Source: an uncultured Flavobacterium sp. (GTDB taxonomy: Bacteria > Bacteroidota > Bacteroidia > Flavobacteriales > Flavobacteriaceae). From it: a DNA stretch of 15,694 nt. Positions 7,479-14,958 of the stretch are shown here, piece by piece. A model generated the notes under the pieces. The model saw only the letters and a program-made list of their open reading frames with translations. It was not told the DNA's origin and did not search any database. Positions within the stretch are counted from its first letter, which is position 1. Every line of letters starts with the position of its first letter. A program made the translations under genes and the position numbers. Location of the stretch: NCBI GenBank assembly GCA_946886675.1, contig CAMPIZ010000007.1:1-15694 (forward strand), written 5' to 3'.

Positions 7479-8226
7479 GGTCCCTTAGCTCTTTACCGGT
7501 TAATGATAAAAACACATCCTCCAGTGTATGTGCATCATGTGTAATTTCTATTATTTCCTGCGGTGTGCCCTTAATAACAATTCTGCCCTGGTCTATAATA
7601 GCAATATGGCTGCATAGATCCTGCGCTTCGGCAAGGTGATGGGAAGTATAAATAATGGTAGTACCGTTATTATTTACCTGTTTAAGGTATTCTATTATTA
7701 CATTTTTAGAATGCACGTCTACACCTACGGTAGGCTCATCTAAAAAAAGTATTGCGGGATTGTGCAACTGGCCTGCCAGCAGGTTCACCCTTCTTTTCAT
7801 CCCTCCTGAAAAGGTATCTACTTTTTTATCTGCAAACTTTAAAAGCCCCAAATAATCTAATGATTCGTTTATCTTTTGCTTCAGCTCATTTCCCTTAATA
7901 CCGTACATGCTGCCAAAATACATAAGGTTTTCGCGGGCTGTAAGCGTAGGATAAAGCGCATATTCCTGAGGCACAACACCCATAATATTTTTTATATCGC
8001 GGGCATTATTGCTATAACTGTAACCATTGATAGTAAAACTACCTGAAGTAGGCTTTACAAGTCCGCAAAGCATAGAAATCAGCGTAGTCTTTCCTGCTCC
8101 GTTAGGCCCCAGTAAACCAAATATTTCCCCCTTACTAACTTCCATAGAAAGGTTATTTACAGAAAAGAAATCAGCTTCTCTGTACTTTTTAGAAAGGGAT
8201 TTTATTTCTATAATAGGATCCGTCAT
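7471..8226 (-). CDS. ABC transporter ATP-binding protein
   Basis: This 251-residue nucleotide-binding domain is complete: Walker A GPNGAGKTT at residues 40-48, Q-loop at about Gln87 (VVPQEYALYP), signature FSGGMKRRVN from residue 139, Walker B ILFLDEPTVGVD at 159-170, and the switch histidine His196. The sequence type, with a short C-terminal tail and the HNPAILFLDEPTVGVD wording, is that of drug- or antibiotic-type ABC-2 exporters. It would power export of a hydrophobic product together with the permease whose gene overlaps its end by 8 bases. In this setting the substrate is probably the pigment or a lipid-like intermediate (inference). Confidence 0.95.
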   Translation of the reverse strand: MTDPIIEIKSLSKKYREADFFSVNNLSMEVSKGEIFGLLGPNGAGKTTLISMLCGLVKPTSGSFTINGYSYSNNARDIKNIMGVVPQEYALYPTLTARENLMYFGSMYGIKGNELKQKINESLDYLGLLKFADKKVDTFSGGMKRRVNLLAGQLHNPAILFLDEPTVGVDVHSKNVIIEYLKQVNNNGTTIIYTSHHLAEAQDLCSHIAIIDQGRIVIKGTPQEIIEITHDAHTLEDVFLSLTGKELRDHA

Positions 8227-8231
8227 ATGGC

Positions 8232-9227
8232 CTATATACTCTTTTTAAGTTTTTTAAAAAATGTCTCTTCTCTGTCGGCTATAACATTAAGCCGGTCTGC
8301 CAGCAGGTTATATACATCCTGCTGCGAACTTCTTTTTTTATACACCCGGGCAGCCTCTACAGCAAAATCGCGCCACATATCACCTATTTCTGTCATTTCA
8401 AAAGAAAGTTCTTTCAGCTTTGGGTTATCCATAACAACAGCCGCCTCCTGAAGAAAGGCTGCGTATATAAACCTAAATCCGCCCCCTCCTGTACCTATTT
8501 CCTCCTGCATGCGCACTATTTGGGCAAGATAATGGTTTGTTTTGCGCACACCTATTTTTTCAGGCCATTTCCTAATCTGCCTCGCTACATATCGTATGCC
8601 TTTTACTCCAATAATAGGAACAGGCGCAAGCATATCGCGACAGGTAGCTTTTATGGCTTTTGTTATAGCCTTTTTGTAGTTTAGTTCTGTTGGAATGTAT
8701 GTAGGATAATAAATCTGTCCCCTGGGCGCAAAAGCGCCCTTTGCAAACCTAACCCTTTCAAGTTCTTCACTTGTAAGGGTAGTCACAGTTTCCATGACAG
8801 GATCACTTATAAGATAATTATCACCCTCTTTACCATATACCACAAGATTATGTGCATTGAAATGGAAACGGTAATCATCGGGAAAATAAGTAAGGTTATA
8901 CACCCCTACCTGAAGGCCGGAAGGGATACTGTTTTCCAGATTTTTGTCCAGCGTGCTTTGTGCTGCCGCCTGGCTCGAAAACTTTTGCCTCTTTATCTTT
9001 AATCCCAGTCTTGTAGCTACCTTATTAAAAATTGAGCCCGGCATGGGGCGGTAGCTAAACGCGGGAGCATGGTTAACTTTTATAAATGGCAGATATACAA
9101 AAAACAGTCCTGAGCCAATGCCAAAAACCATAGGCTCGCTAATGTTGAGCCCATTATGCTTTAATAAATTTGATGCCACACCATTTTCGCAATGTGCTGC
9201 CTGATGGTGCTTAAAATCGGTTATCAT
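8232..9227 (-). CDS. BtrH N-terminal domain protein, candidate acyltransferase
   Basis: This 331-residue protein starts with the hallmark of the BtrH N-terminal (papain-like) domain: FKHHQAAHCENGVASNLL with Cys13, then EPMVFGIGSGLFFVY. A later His126 (HFNAHNLVVYG) and Asp142 (ISDPV) complete a plausible Cys-His-Asp triad. The C-terminal half (about 165-331) is helical and charged, as in DUF4872-type extensions. In butirosin synthesis BtrH transfers an acyl group from an ACP to an amine acceptor. By analogy this protein may take the polyenoyl chain from an ACP and transfer it to the resorcinol phenol to make the flexirubin ester (inference). There is no signal peptide, so it is cytoplasmic. 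It sits between the unknown small gene (4-base gap) and the ABC exporter (5-base gap). Confidence 0.85.
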   Translation of the reverse strand: MITDFKHHQAAHCENGVASNLLKHNGLNISEPMVFGIGSGLFFVYLPFIKVNHAPAFSYRPMPGSIFNKVATRLGLKIKRQKFSSQAAAQSTLDKNLENSIPSGLQVGVYNLTYFPDDYRFHFNAHNLVVYGKEGDNYLISDPVMETVTTLTSEELERVRFAKGAFAPRGQIYYPTYIPTELNYKKAITKAIKATCRDMLAPVPIIGVKGIRYVARQIRKWPEKIGVRKTNHYLAQIVRMQEEIGTGGGGFRFIYAAFLQEAAVVMDNPKLKELSFEMTEIGDMWRDFAVEAARVYKKRSSQQDVYNLLADRLNVIADREETFFKKLKKSI

Positions 9228-9231
9228 TATA

Positions 9232-9633
9232 TCAGCCCTTAAAATTTTTTAATTCATTTACAGATATCTGGAACGCATAAGCATATTTTTCCAGCACCTT
9301 ATTACTAAGCCGTGAAAAAATACGTGGTTTAAAATGCCTTTTAATCCTCCATTGCCACATACCCGTATAGCCTGAGAGTATCCCCAGGTCCATTTTGCTT
9401 TTTTCCATAAAATAGGCAATTGGGCTAATCTGCCCTGCCATTACCTTCAGGCGTGCGGCTTCAGTACGCTCTCTTATAACATCCATGGAGTTATTAAGCG
9501 CTACGGTTTTGGGCTCCCATCCTGAACTTAGTGCAGTAGTGTAATTGCCATCTTTATCAGTTGCATAACATAACTCGCGCATGTTTACCGATTCTATATT
9601 GCTTTTGTCCTGAGGCACTTCTTCCTTTTTCAT
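9232..9633 (-). CDS. Small protein of unknown function with a helix-turn-helix-like C-terminal half
   Basis: This 133-residue protein is not a family I can name with certainty. Residues 1-60 are polar and contain a short ELCYATDKDGNYTTALSSGWEPK segment that looks like a small beta unit. Residues 68-131 are basic and helical, with SPIAYFMEKSKMDLGILSGYTG and ending in LEKYAYAFQISVNELKNF. The order of short helices and the closing ISVNEL resemble the tail of XRE-type helix-turn-helix domains, but the recognition segment is Trp- and Arg-rich rather than canonical. There is no signal peptide or membrane segment. It overlaps the dehydratase paralogue by 4 bases and precedes the BtrH-like gene by 4 bases, so it is a true part of the operon. 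A regulator or a BtrH partner are both possible. Confidence 0.7.
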   Translation of the reverse strand: MKKEEVPQDKSNIESVNMRELCYATDKDGNYTTALSSGWEPKTVALNNSMDVIRERTEAARLKVMAGQISPIAYFMEKSKMDLGILSGYTGMWQWRIKRHFKPRIFSRLSNKVLEKYAYAFQISVNELKNFKG

Positions 9634-10088
9634 GCTTCCCTAACCATTAAGTTAATTTCTCCTTCCAAAAGTAACTCATCTCCCCTATAGGACTTACATC
9701 CTATAAGGCATGTTATATAACTTTCTGCATCAAACCTTAATTTTAGTTCTGCCTCTGTATTTATAAGACTGCCTACCTGTGGCAGCGAATGTATTTTTAC
9801 CGACTTTACAGAGCTTATAAACCCTATAACCTTTTTTTTGGGAAGGTCGTTGCCTTCTTCATCAACAAAATAGGAACGCGCCACAATAGCTGAACACGTT
9901 TGGGCTGCATTTTCAATAAGCCCCGATTCGCAAAACACATCGTTTTCCACAAAAATATTACCCGCCTTTATTTCAAAAACCGTCTTCACATGCTCCCTGT
10001 CTAATGATGTTATATAATCCACCATCAGCATTGGCTCGGTATGCGGAAGATATTCGTGTATTTCTATGCGTTGTGCCATATATATCAT
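9630..10088 (-). CDS. Hot-dog dehydratase paralogue lacking the catalytic His
   Basis: This 152-residue protein aligns with the preceding dehydratase along its length: HEYLPHTEPMLMVDYI matches the N-terminal strand, and CESGLIENAAQ matches the central helix. Where the partner has His44, this protein has Asn44 (AGNIF); Glu59 is kept. It is therefore probably not a stand-alone dehydratase but the non-catalytic half of a heterodimer, or it contributes the Glu across an interface (inference). The upstream gene overlaps it by ATGA, consistent with translational coupling and a fixed ratio. A start at 10079 (MAQRIEIHEYL) is an alternative three codons in. Mid-protein KKKVIGFISSVKSVKI resembles the second strand region of FabZ proteins. 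Confidence 0.82.
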   Translation of the reverse strand: MIYMAQRIEIHEYLPHTEPMLMVDYITSLDREHVKTVFEIKAGNIFVENDVFCESGLIENAAQTCSAIVARSYFVDEEGNDLPKKKVIGFISSVKSVKIHSLPQVGSLINTEAELKLRFDAESYITCLIGCKSYRGDELLLEGEINLMVREA

Positions 10089-10510
10089 TTAGCCAGCACT
10101 GTTTTCATTTGTGCAGAGGCTATTTTCCTTTCATTCTTTTTGGTTATAATATCCACCAGGGTAATGCCCATAAATTCCTGAAGAATTTTTGCTTCGGTAA
10201 CCAGCTCATCCCCTACATTGGGCAGTTCCAGTATTTCCACATCCTTAACAGAACCTATATATCCTGTTGGTGCCTCCTCATTTTTTAAAAAATACTGATA
10301 ACCTGTGTATAATGCTACCGATTGTGCCATGTGTTCGACCAGCCCTGATTCAGTAAATTTACCATTATCTGTAAAAATATGCTCTTCAGGTATCGTAAAA
10401 CCTGTTGTAAGGCTTCCTTCTTCATATAGAAAAAGTGTGTCTACCATCACAAAGGGTTCTTTTTGCGGTATTAAGTTCTTAACTCTATCTTTTGTAAGTA
10501 AAGGCTCCAT
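10085..10510 (-). CDS. 3-hydroxyacyl-ACP dehydratase-like hot-dog protein, catalytic residues present
   Basis: This 141-residue FabZ-like protein has the N-terminal strand IPQKEPFVMVD (about residues 14-24). His44 (EEHIF) and Glu59 (GLVEHMAQ) fall in the positions and spacing of the FabZ catalytic His/Glu pair. It should dehydrate 3-hydroxyacyl-ACP to trans-2-enoyl-ACP; with no enoyl reductase in the window, repeated rounds would give the conjugated polyene. The gene overlaps its paralogue at 9630-10088 by ATGA. The paralogue keeps the Glu but not the His, so a heterodimer is plausible. Heterodimeric dehydratases (ApeI with ApeP) are described for aryl-polyene systems. The usual GHFPG loop is not conserved, which marks this as a specialised clade rather than housekeeping FabZ. 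Confidence 0.88.
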   Translation of the reverse strand: MEPLLTKDRVKNLIPQKEPFVMVDTLFLYEEGSLTTGFTIPEEHIFTDNGKFTESGLVEHMAQSVALYTGYQYFLKNEEAPTGYIGSVKDVEILELPNVGDELVTEAKILQEFMGITLVDIITKKNERKIASAQMKTVLAK

Positions 10511-11643
10511 TAGTAAACGGTTAAGTAAGCTATAGAATAAGTAAACCTTCCGCTTTCCGGAACTATAAGTAGCAGCTTTTCTCCTTTTTGCAGTTTTCCC
10601 GACTTCATTATTTCCTCCAGCATAAGGTATATTGATGCAGAACCTACATTACCTACCCTGCCCAGATTCATAAACCATTTTTCTTCAGGAATATTCACAC
10701 CGTATGATAAGAGAGAATCATACAATCGTGTTGCAAAAAAATTGGAAGACACGTGCGGAAGAAGATAATCAACCTGATCTGCATTTACATTATGCTTATC
10801 GAGTGCTGTCTTAGTGCTTTTAGAGCCCAGGTCCAGCACATGCTTTTCCAGGATCTTAACGTCCTGTTTTACTGAAAATATCGACTCTTTAAGCCATTCT
10901 TCCGGCTTGTAATCCTGCCAGGGCTTTATGCTGCCATCTTCCTGCTTTTCTCCCCCGGCATACATACAGGCTTCCAGTTCATGTGCATAAGAAAATGATT
11001 CTATCCACTCTATCTTAAGAGATACATTACCTTTAGGGGCATTCTCCAAAAGCAGCGCTCCTGCACCATCCGAAAGCATCCATCTTAGAAACTCCTTCTT
11101 AAAAGCTATAATAGGCTGCTCCTCAAGAGCCTGAAGATTTGTTACTTCATTCCTGAATTTTTCGGCCAGCATCCACGTAGAAGAACGCTCAGAACCGGTA
11201 CATACTGCATTTTTTGTATTTCCGGACTTTACTGAAAGAAAGCCGTATTTAATTGCATTCATACCGGCACAGCATACACCGGAAGAAGAATTAAGCTCTA
11301 CCGACCTGTTCCCCATAAGGCCATGTACCATAGCTGCGTGTGAAGGAAAAAGATGATCCGGAGATGATGTACCACAGGAAAGCAGTTCCACATCATTTTT
11401 GGTAAAACTGCTGTCATACAGCTCTTCTATAGCATTCATTGTAAGCTGAGCATTGTTGTGGGTAATGTTACCTTTTTTATCAATGGCATAATACCTGGAT
11501 GTTATCCCATTATTTCTTAGAACTATCCTTCTTGCCTTAGATGCAGCATCATTTATCATGCCCAGTATGCCTTCCATTTCGTCGTTGGAGACAGCTTCAT
11601 TGGGAAGGAATTTACCTGCTCTGGTTATATAAACATCAAACAT
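10510..11643 (-). CDS. darB: DarB, KAS III-like cyclohexanedione-forming ketosynthase
   Basis: This 377-residue thiolase-fold protein has the Cys-His-Asn triad of KAS III enzymes: Cys125 in GVCCAGMNA, His297 in LLPHVSSNFF and Asn332 in NLGRVGNVGSAS. The family member DarB condenses a 3-ketoacyl thioester with an enoyl-ACP and closes the ring to a 1,3-cyclohexanedione, which DarA then aromatises to a 2,5-dialkylresorcinol. The gene directly follows darA and joins the next dehydratase gene by a TAATG overlap. An insertion rich in charged and aromatic residues (about 205-255) lies between the catalytic Cys and His and may shape the second acyl pocket (inference). An ordinary FabH priming role is the alternative, made unlikely by the neighbouring darA. 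Confidence 0.9.
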   Translation of the reverse strand: MFDVYITRAGKFLPNEAVSNDEMEGILGMINDAASKARRIVLRNNGITSRYYAIDKKGNITHNNAQLTMNAIEELYDSSFTKNDVELLSCGTSSPDHLFPSHAAMVHGLMGNRSVELNSSSGVCCAGMNAIKYGFLSVKSGNTKNAVCTGSERSSTWMLAEKFRNEVTNLQALEEQPIIAFKKEFLRWMLSDGAGALLLENAPKGNVSLKIEWIESFSYAHELEACMYAGGEKQEDGSIKPWQDYKPEEWLKESIFSVKQDVKILEKHVLDLGSKSTKTALDKHNVNADQVDYLLPHVSSNFFATRLYDSLLSYGVNIPEEKWFMNLGRVGNVGSASIYLMLEEIMKSGKLQKGEKLLLIVPESGRFTYSIAYLTVY

Positions 11644-11668
11644 ATGTGCTTACACTGCATTGTGCGTT

Positions 11669-12571
11669 TTAAATGCCTTTAAAATATTTTATCGTTTCCT
11701 TTATCTTTTTAATTTTAAAAGGATAAGTAAGGAGGTGCAATATATACACAATTGGCGATATTACCCAAATAGCCAGCACTAAATAAACAACAAATATTTT
11801 GAGCAGCTTTTTACGATTTTCAGGATGTTTTGCTATAAAGGCCGCCCATTTGCTGAAAATAAAATTCCCTTTTTTATCTACTGCTACAAGATAGGGACTT
11901 ACCTTTACTGCTCCCTCTTTAACAAGCTCAGGCTGTAAGCTTTCATAATTACCATTATGCAGGTGATTTGCTATAACATGCCCAAACTTTTCTGATTCGC
12001 AGATATCTTTATCAGAAACTCCCGGTAATGGAAAAATACCAAGGTGCTTTTTCTTCTTTCCTGTAAACATCCATTCAACAATAGTGACAACGCTTATAAG
12101 GTTTCCGGCACGGTCAGTAAGTGCTATATTACCTTTTAGCAATGCATCGTTTTCAGTAAGCAGTGCTTTTATTTTTTCCTGCGCTAAGAACCACATATTG
12201 CGGCTGCCGCTTATGGTCACGACAGGCCTGTTATTAAGCAGCTGTTTTCCCTGCGGGGTTTTAAGAAATGAATTTATCGGTATGGACGGAGAAAGGAACC
12301 ATACCTGGTAATGTAACAGTATTATGTCATAATTCTTATCTAATATTTCCTGAGGCACAGGTTTTACAGGTGCGGGAACCTGTAAGAATGATTCCGGAAA
12401 CGCTTCAAAAAATTGTTCCTTGTTCCACGGAAACGGAAATGGGGTTTCCATTTCAATTTTATAATATGTAACGTTTACCTGTGGCATTGCCTTTAAGGGG
12501 CCAGTAATGGAATCGGCAATCTCTTTAAGCTGGCCGGACTGCGAAAAATAAATTACAAGTACGTTTTTCAT
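11669..12571 (-). CDS. darA: DarA, dialkylresorcinol-forming aromatase (flavodoxin-like)
   Basis: From the start chosen here the protein has 300 residues. Residues 1-130 look like a flavodoxin fold: VLVIYFSQSGQ forms the first strand and phosphate loop, LHYQVWFLSPSIP (about 86-98) the second FMN loop and SGSRNMW (121-127) the third. A hydrophobic segment at about 258-281 followed by a basic tail suggests C-terminal membrane anchoring. In dialkylresorcinol pathways DarA is reported to aromatise the cyclohexanedione made by DarB to the resorcinol; an FMN-dependent oxidation fits the fold. The start at 12571 is preferred over one nine codons upstream (12598) because it gives a 4-base ATGA junction with the preceding gene and begins directly at the first beta strand. 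DarB follows after 25 bases. Confidence 0.85.
   Translation of the reverse strand: MKNVLVIYFSQSGQLKEIADSITGPLKAMPQVNVTYYKIEMETPFPFPWNKEQFFEAFPESFLQVPAPVKPVPQEILDKNYDIILLHYQVWFLSPSIPINSFLKTPQGKQLLNNRPVVTISGSRNMWFLAQEKIKALLTENDALLKGNIALTDRAGNLISVVTIVEWMFTGKKKKHLGIFPLPGVSDKDICESEKFGHVIANHLHNGNYESLQPELVKEGAVKVSPYLVAVDKKGNFIFSKWAAFIAKHPENRKKLLKIFVVYLVLAIWVISPIVYILHLLTYPFKIKKIKETIKYFKGI
12568..12571 (-). promoter_or_regulatory. ATGA overlap that sets the DarA start
   Basis: The ATG at 12571-12569 and the TGA stop of the acyltransferase gene (12570-12568) share two bases, giving a 4-base ATGA. The same overlap is found at 13455-13458, 10085-10088 and 9630-9633 in this operon, and it favours the MKNVLVIYF start over the ATG at 12598. 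It probably couples translation of the two genes. Confidence 0.7.
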
Positions 12572-13458
12572 TTTTCCAGCCTTTTGAAAGCTCCCCAAAA
12601 ATCAAAATAATTAAACCATTGCAACGGATATTGTTGCAGCATGGCCTCAACATTTTGAATATAAGTAGTAAGAAGTCCCTTTTCATCCCTGTGTTTTACT
12701 TCGGCTTTACGGGCATACAAATGATAATGAAGGTTCTTCTCCTTCATTACATACACAAACAGTACAGGCACTTTAAGTCTTGAAGCTATAAGGAATGGAC
12801 CCGCCGGAAAATTAGCATCTTCTCCCAGAAATGGTGCACTTAGATGCTTCACTCCTTCCATATAACGATCACCGGTAAGGCATATAAGCTCATTATTGGC
12901 AAGGGCATTGTTTATTTCATAAATATGCGAAAGATCGTCTTTTATTATTATGAATTTGATTTTAGATCCTGTTGCTATACTGTCTAAGTACTCTTTTATA
13001 GCATCGTGCTCAAGATCGCTGGTAACAAGGTTTATCTGGAAATGCCCTTCAAGCTCAGAAAAAAAATACTCCGCAATTTCAAAATTGCCAATATGCGCAC
13101 TTATAAGCACACCTCCCTGTTTTTTGGCAAGTACTTCATTAAGCCTTTCAACGCCGTCAAATTCATAAGTAAATTTATCCCGAAGCCCGGCAGATATAGC
13201 CGTTTTATCAATAAGCGTCTGTCCAAAAGTATAATAGCTTTGATATACCATCTTCCTGGCTTTGCCTTTAGGATAGCCAAGACGCTTATGAAAATAATAA
13301 AAGGTTACCTTATTACTGCTTTTAAGAAAAAGGAAATAATAGGCTGCTACAAAGTATAGTACGCCGTAAGAAACTCTAATGCCGAAATTCCTGATGCAAA
13401 AAACAAAAATTTTATACCCCAGGAGACTGCCTTTAGATTTTCCGTCCCATTCGCTCAT
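12568..13458 (-). CDS. LpxL/HtrB-like lysophospholipid/lipid A acyltransferase family protein
   Basis: This 296-residue protein has an N-terminal hydrophobic segment (about residues 25-47) and the family catalytic motif HX4E, seen as HIGNFE with His122 and Glu127. Family members sit on the inner leaflet of the cytoplasmic membrane and transfer acyl groups from acyl-ACP to a hydroxyl group. Members of this family are common in aryl-polyene clusters. Here the gene overlaps the ACP gene by ATGA and is followed by darA, also by ATGA. The context suggests it attaches an ACP-bound acyl or polyenoyl chain to an alcohol or phenol acceptor, possibly the dialkylresorcinol. That acceptor is inferred, and a housekeeping lipid A role cannot be excluded from sequence alone. 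Confidence 0.85.
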   Translation of the reverse strand: MSEWDGKSKGSLLGYKIFVFCIRNFGIRVSYGVLYFVAAYYFLFLKSSNKVTFYYFHKRLGYPKGKARKMVYQSYYTFGQTLIDKTAISAGLRDKFTYEFDGVERLNEVLAKKQGGVLISAHIGNFEIAEYFFSELEGHFQINLVTSDLEHDAIKEYLDSIATGSKIKFIIIKDDLSHIYEINNALANNELICLTGDRYMEGVKHLSAPFLGEDANFPAGPFLIASRLKVPVLFVYVMKEKNLHYHLYARKAEVKHRDEKGLLTTYIQNVEAMLQQYPLQWFNYFDFWGAFKRLEK

Positions 13459-13715
13459 ACTGCTGCCTTAGCCGCTTTAACTTTGTTTTCTATAAGGTCA
13501 TAGAAATTTTGAAAAGTAGCTATCCCCACAAAATCCTCTTCGCCCAGCTTTACCCCAAAATTAGATTCTATAATTACCACAAGGTCTACATAATCAAGGC
13601 TGTCAAGCCCTAAAGTATCTTTAAGGTTTGCATCGGGTGTTATGGCTTCTGCATCCACCTCAAACTCATCGATTAAAAATTCATTAATCTTCTCAGTAAT
13701 AACCGCCTTATCCAT
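13455..13715 (-). CDS. Acyl carrier protein (first of two)
   Basis: This 86-residue acidic protein has the phosphopantetheine attachment motif LGLDSLDYVDLV, with Ser39 as the modified residue. Length and charge match bacterial ACPs. The holo protein would carry the growing chain or starter as a thioester between the ketosynthase, ketoreductase and dehydratases encoded around it. It lies between a FabF-like gene (8-base gap) and an LpxL-like acyltransferase with which it shares an ATGA overlap, so it may deliver acyl groups to that membrane enzyme (inference). It is clearly different from the second ACP at 3773-4030, which suggests the two serve different chains or different steps. Confidence 0.95.
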   Translation of the reverse strand: MDKAVITEKINEFLIDEFEVDAEAITPDANLKDTLGLDSLDYVDLVVIIESNFGVKLGEEDFVGIATFQNFYDLIENKVKAAKAAV

Positions 13716-13723
13716 AATCTTTA

Positions 13724-14941
13724 TTATATTTTTTTTACTATTAAAGCTGAATTTGTTCCTCCAAATCCAAAAGAATTCGACAAAAATATATTAATTTCTT
13801 TATCTACCGTTGTTGTGGCTAAATTTAATTTAGCAGAGTCTTCATCAGCAGTTATAAAATTAATATTTGGCGCTATAAAAGAATGCTGCATCATTAATAC
13901 TGAATAGATTACCTCACTGGCACCTGCCATCCAACATTCATGGCCTGTCATAGATTTTGTTGAACTTACATAAGGCCTGTTTCCAAAAATCTCGTAAATG
14001 GCCTTTGCCTCATTGGCATCTCCTACAGGTGTTGAGGTAGCATGTGCATTTATATAATCTACATCTTCCGGATTTATGCCTGCCTGCTGCAATGCTTTTT
14101 CCATAGCTTTTGCAGGGCCTTCTACATTTGGTGTAGAAATATGCCCCCCATTGGAAGAGAAACCATAGCCTATTACTTCTGCAAGTATAGGAGCTCCTCT
14201 TTTTATAGCAGAGTCATAACTTTCTAAAATAAGGGTTGCTCCGCCACCGCTTGGCACGAGCCCGTTTCGGCTGGCATCAAAGGGCCTTGATGCTTTTGCA
14301 GGATCTGCCTCATCAGGAGAGAAAACACCCAGGCCATCAAAGCTGCCCATGGCGTACTTGTTTATCTCCTGTGCGCCTCCGCATATTATACAATCCTGCA
14401 ACCCACTCTTAATGAGATGATAACCCATGCCCAGCGAGTGCGATCCGCTTGCACAGGCAGCGCTTACTGTTAGGTTTACGCCTTTTAGCCTGAAAATAGT
14501 GGAAAGGTTCATGGTTACGGTAGAGTTCATGGATTTAAATATAGCCCCGGACCCTATTAACGCTGTATCTTTTTTTTCCCTTATGATATCGGTTGCATCT
14601 ATAATAGCTTTAGAAACACTGTCATTTCCATACATTATGCCCACTTCATTATTATCAAGAAAATCCTCATCTATACCTGCCTGCTTTAAAGCCTGTATAG
14701 TAGCCATATATGCATATTCTGTTTCTTCGCCAATACTAATACGCTGCCTCCTGTTAAGCATTTCTTTAAGCTCAGGTTTAGGTACAACACCGGTTAATGC
14801 CGACCTAAATCCAAACTCCTTCCTCTCAGCGTCAAATTGTATACCCGATTTGCCATTGTACAGGGAATCCTTAACCTCGTCCAGCGAAGTGCCTATGCAG
14901 GAATAAATTCCCATACCTGTTATTACTACTCTCCTGTCCAT
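13724..14941 (-). CDS. Beta-ketoacyl-ACP synthase, FabF-like, catalytically intact
   Basis: This 405-residue KAS I/II-type condensing enzyme is of normal family length. The active-site Cys163 sits in SAACASGSHS, and the two catalytic histidines are His300 (NAHATSTP) and His334 (KSMTGHE), giving the Cys-His-His triad of decarboxylating ketosynthases. The C-terminal NSFGFGGTNS loop is present. It would condense acyl chains with malonyl-ACP in the cytoplasm. The adjacent ACP gene begins 8 bases downstream, a likely partner. It differs from the other two ketosynthases in having HATSTP rather than HGTATP and in being closest to ordinary FabF, so it may perform an initiating or a general elongation step (inference). 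The start is chosen because MDRRVVITGMG matches the usual FabF beginning. Confidence 0.93.
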   Translation of the reverse strand: MDRRVVITGMGIYSCIGTSLDEVKDSLYNGKSGIQFDAERKEFGFRSALTGVVPKPELKEMLNRRQRISIGEETEYAYMATIQALKQAGIDEDFLDNNEVGIMYGNDSVSKAIIDATDIIREKKDTALIGSGAIFKSMNSTVTMNLSTIFRLKGVNLTVSAACASGSHSLGMGYHLIKSGLQDCIICGGAQEINKYAMGSFDGLGVFSPDEADPAKASRPFDASRNGLVPSGGGATLILESYDSAIKRGAPILAEVIGYGFSSNGGHISTPNVEGPAKAMEKALQQAGINPEDVDYINAHATSTPVGDANEAKAIYEIFGNRPYVSSTKSMTGHECWMAGASEVIYSVLMMQHSFIAPNINFITADEDSAKLNLATTTVDKEINIFLSNSFGFGGTNSALIVKKI

Positions 14942-14958
14942 TAGCCACTCAATTTATA

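Noticed and set aside
11644..11668. Possible attenuator or promoter in the darA-darB gap
   Set aside because: Only 25 bases long; no convincing stem-loop or promoter motif can be drawn.
12572..12598. Nine-codon N-terminal extension of DarA from the ATG at 12598
   Set aside because: It lies in the upstream coding sequence, adds residues ahead of the first beta strand, and the ATGA junction at 12568-12571 is the pattern used elsewhere in this operon.
14427..14906. 159-codon open frame on the plus strand
   Set aside because: It lies fully inside the FabF-like ketosynthase with conserved catalytic motifs on the other strand, and its own product shows no recognisable domain.
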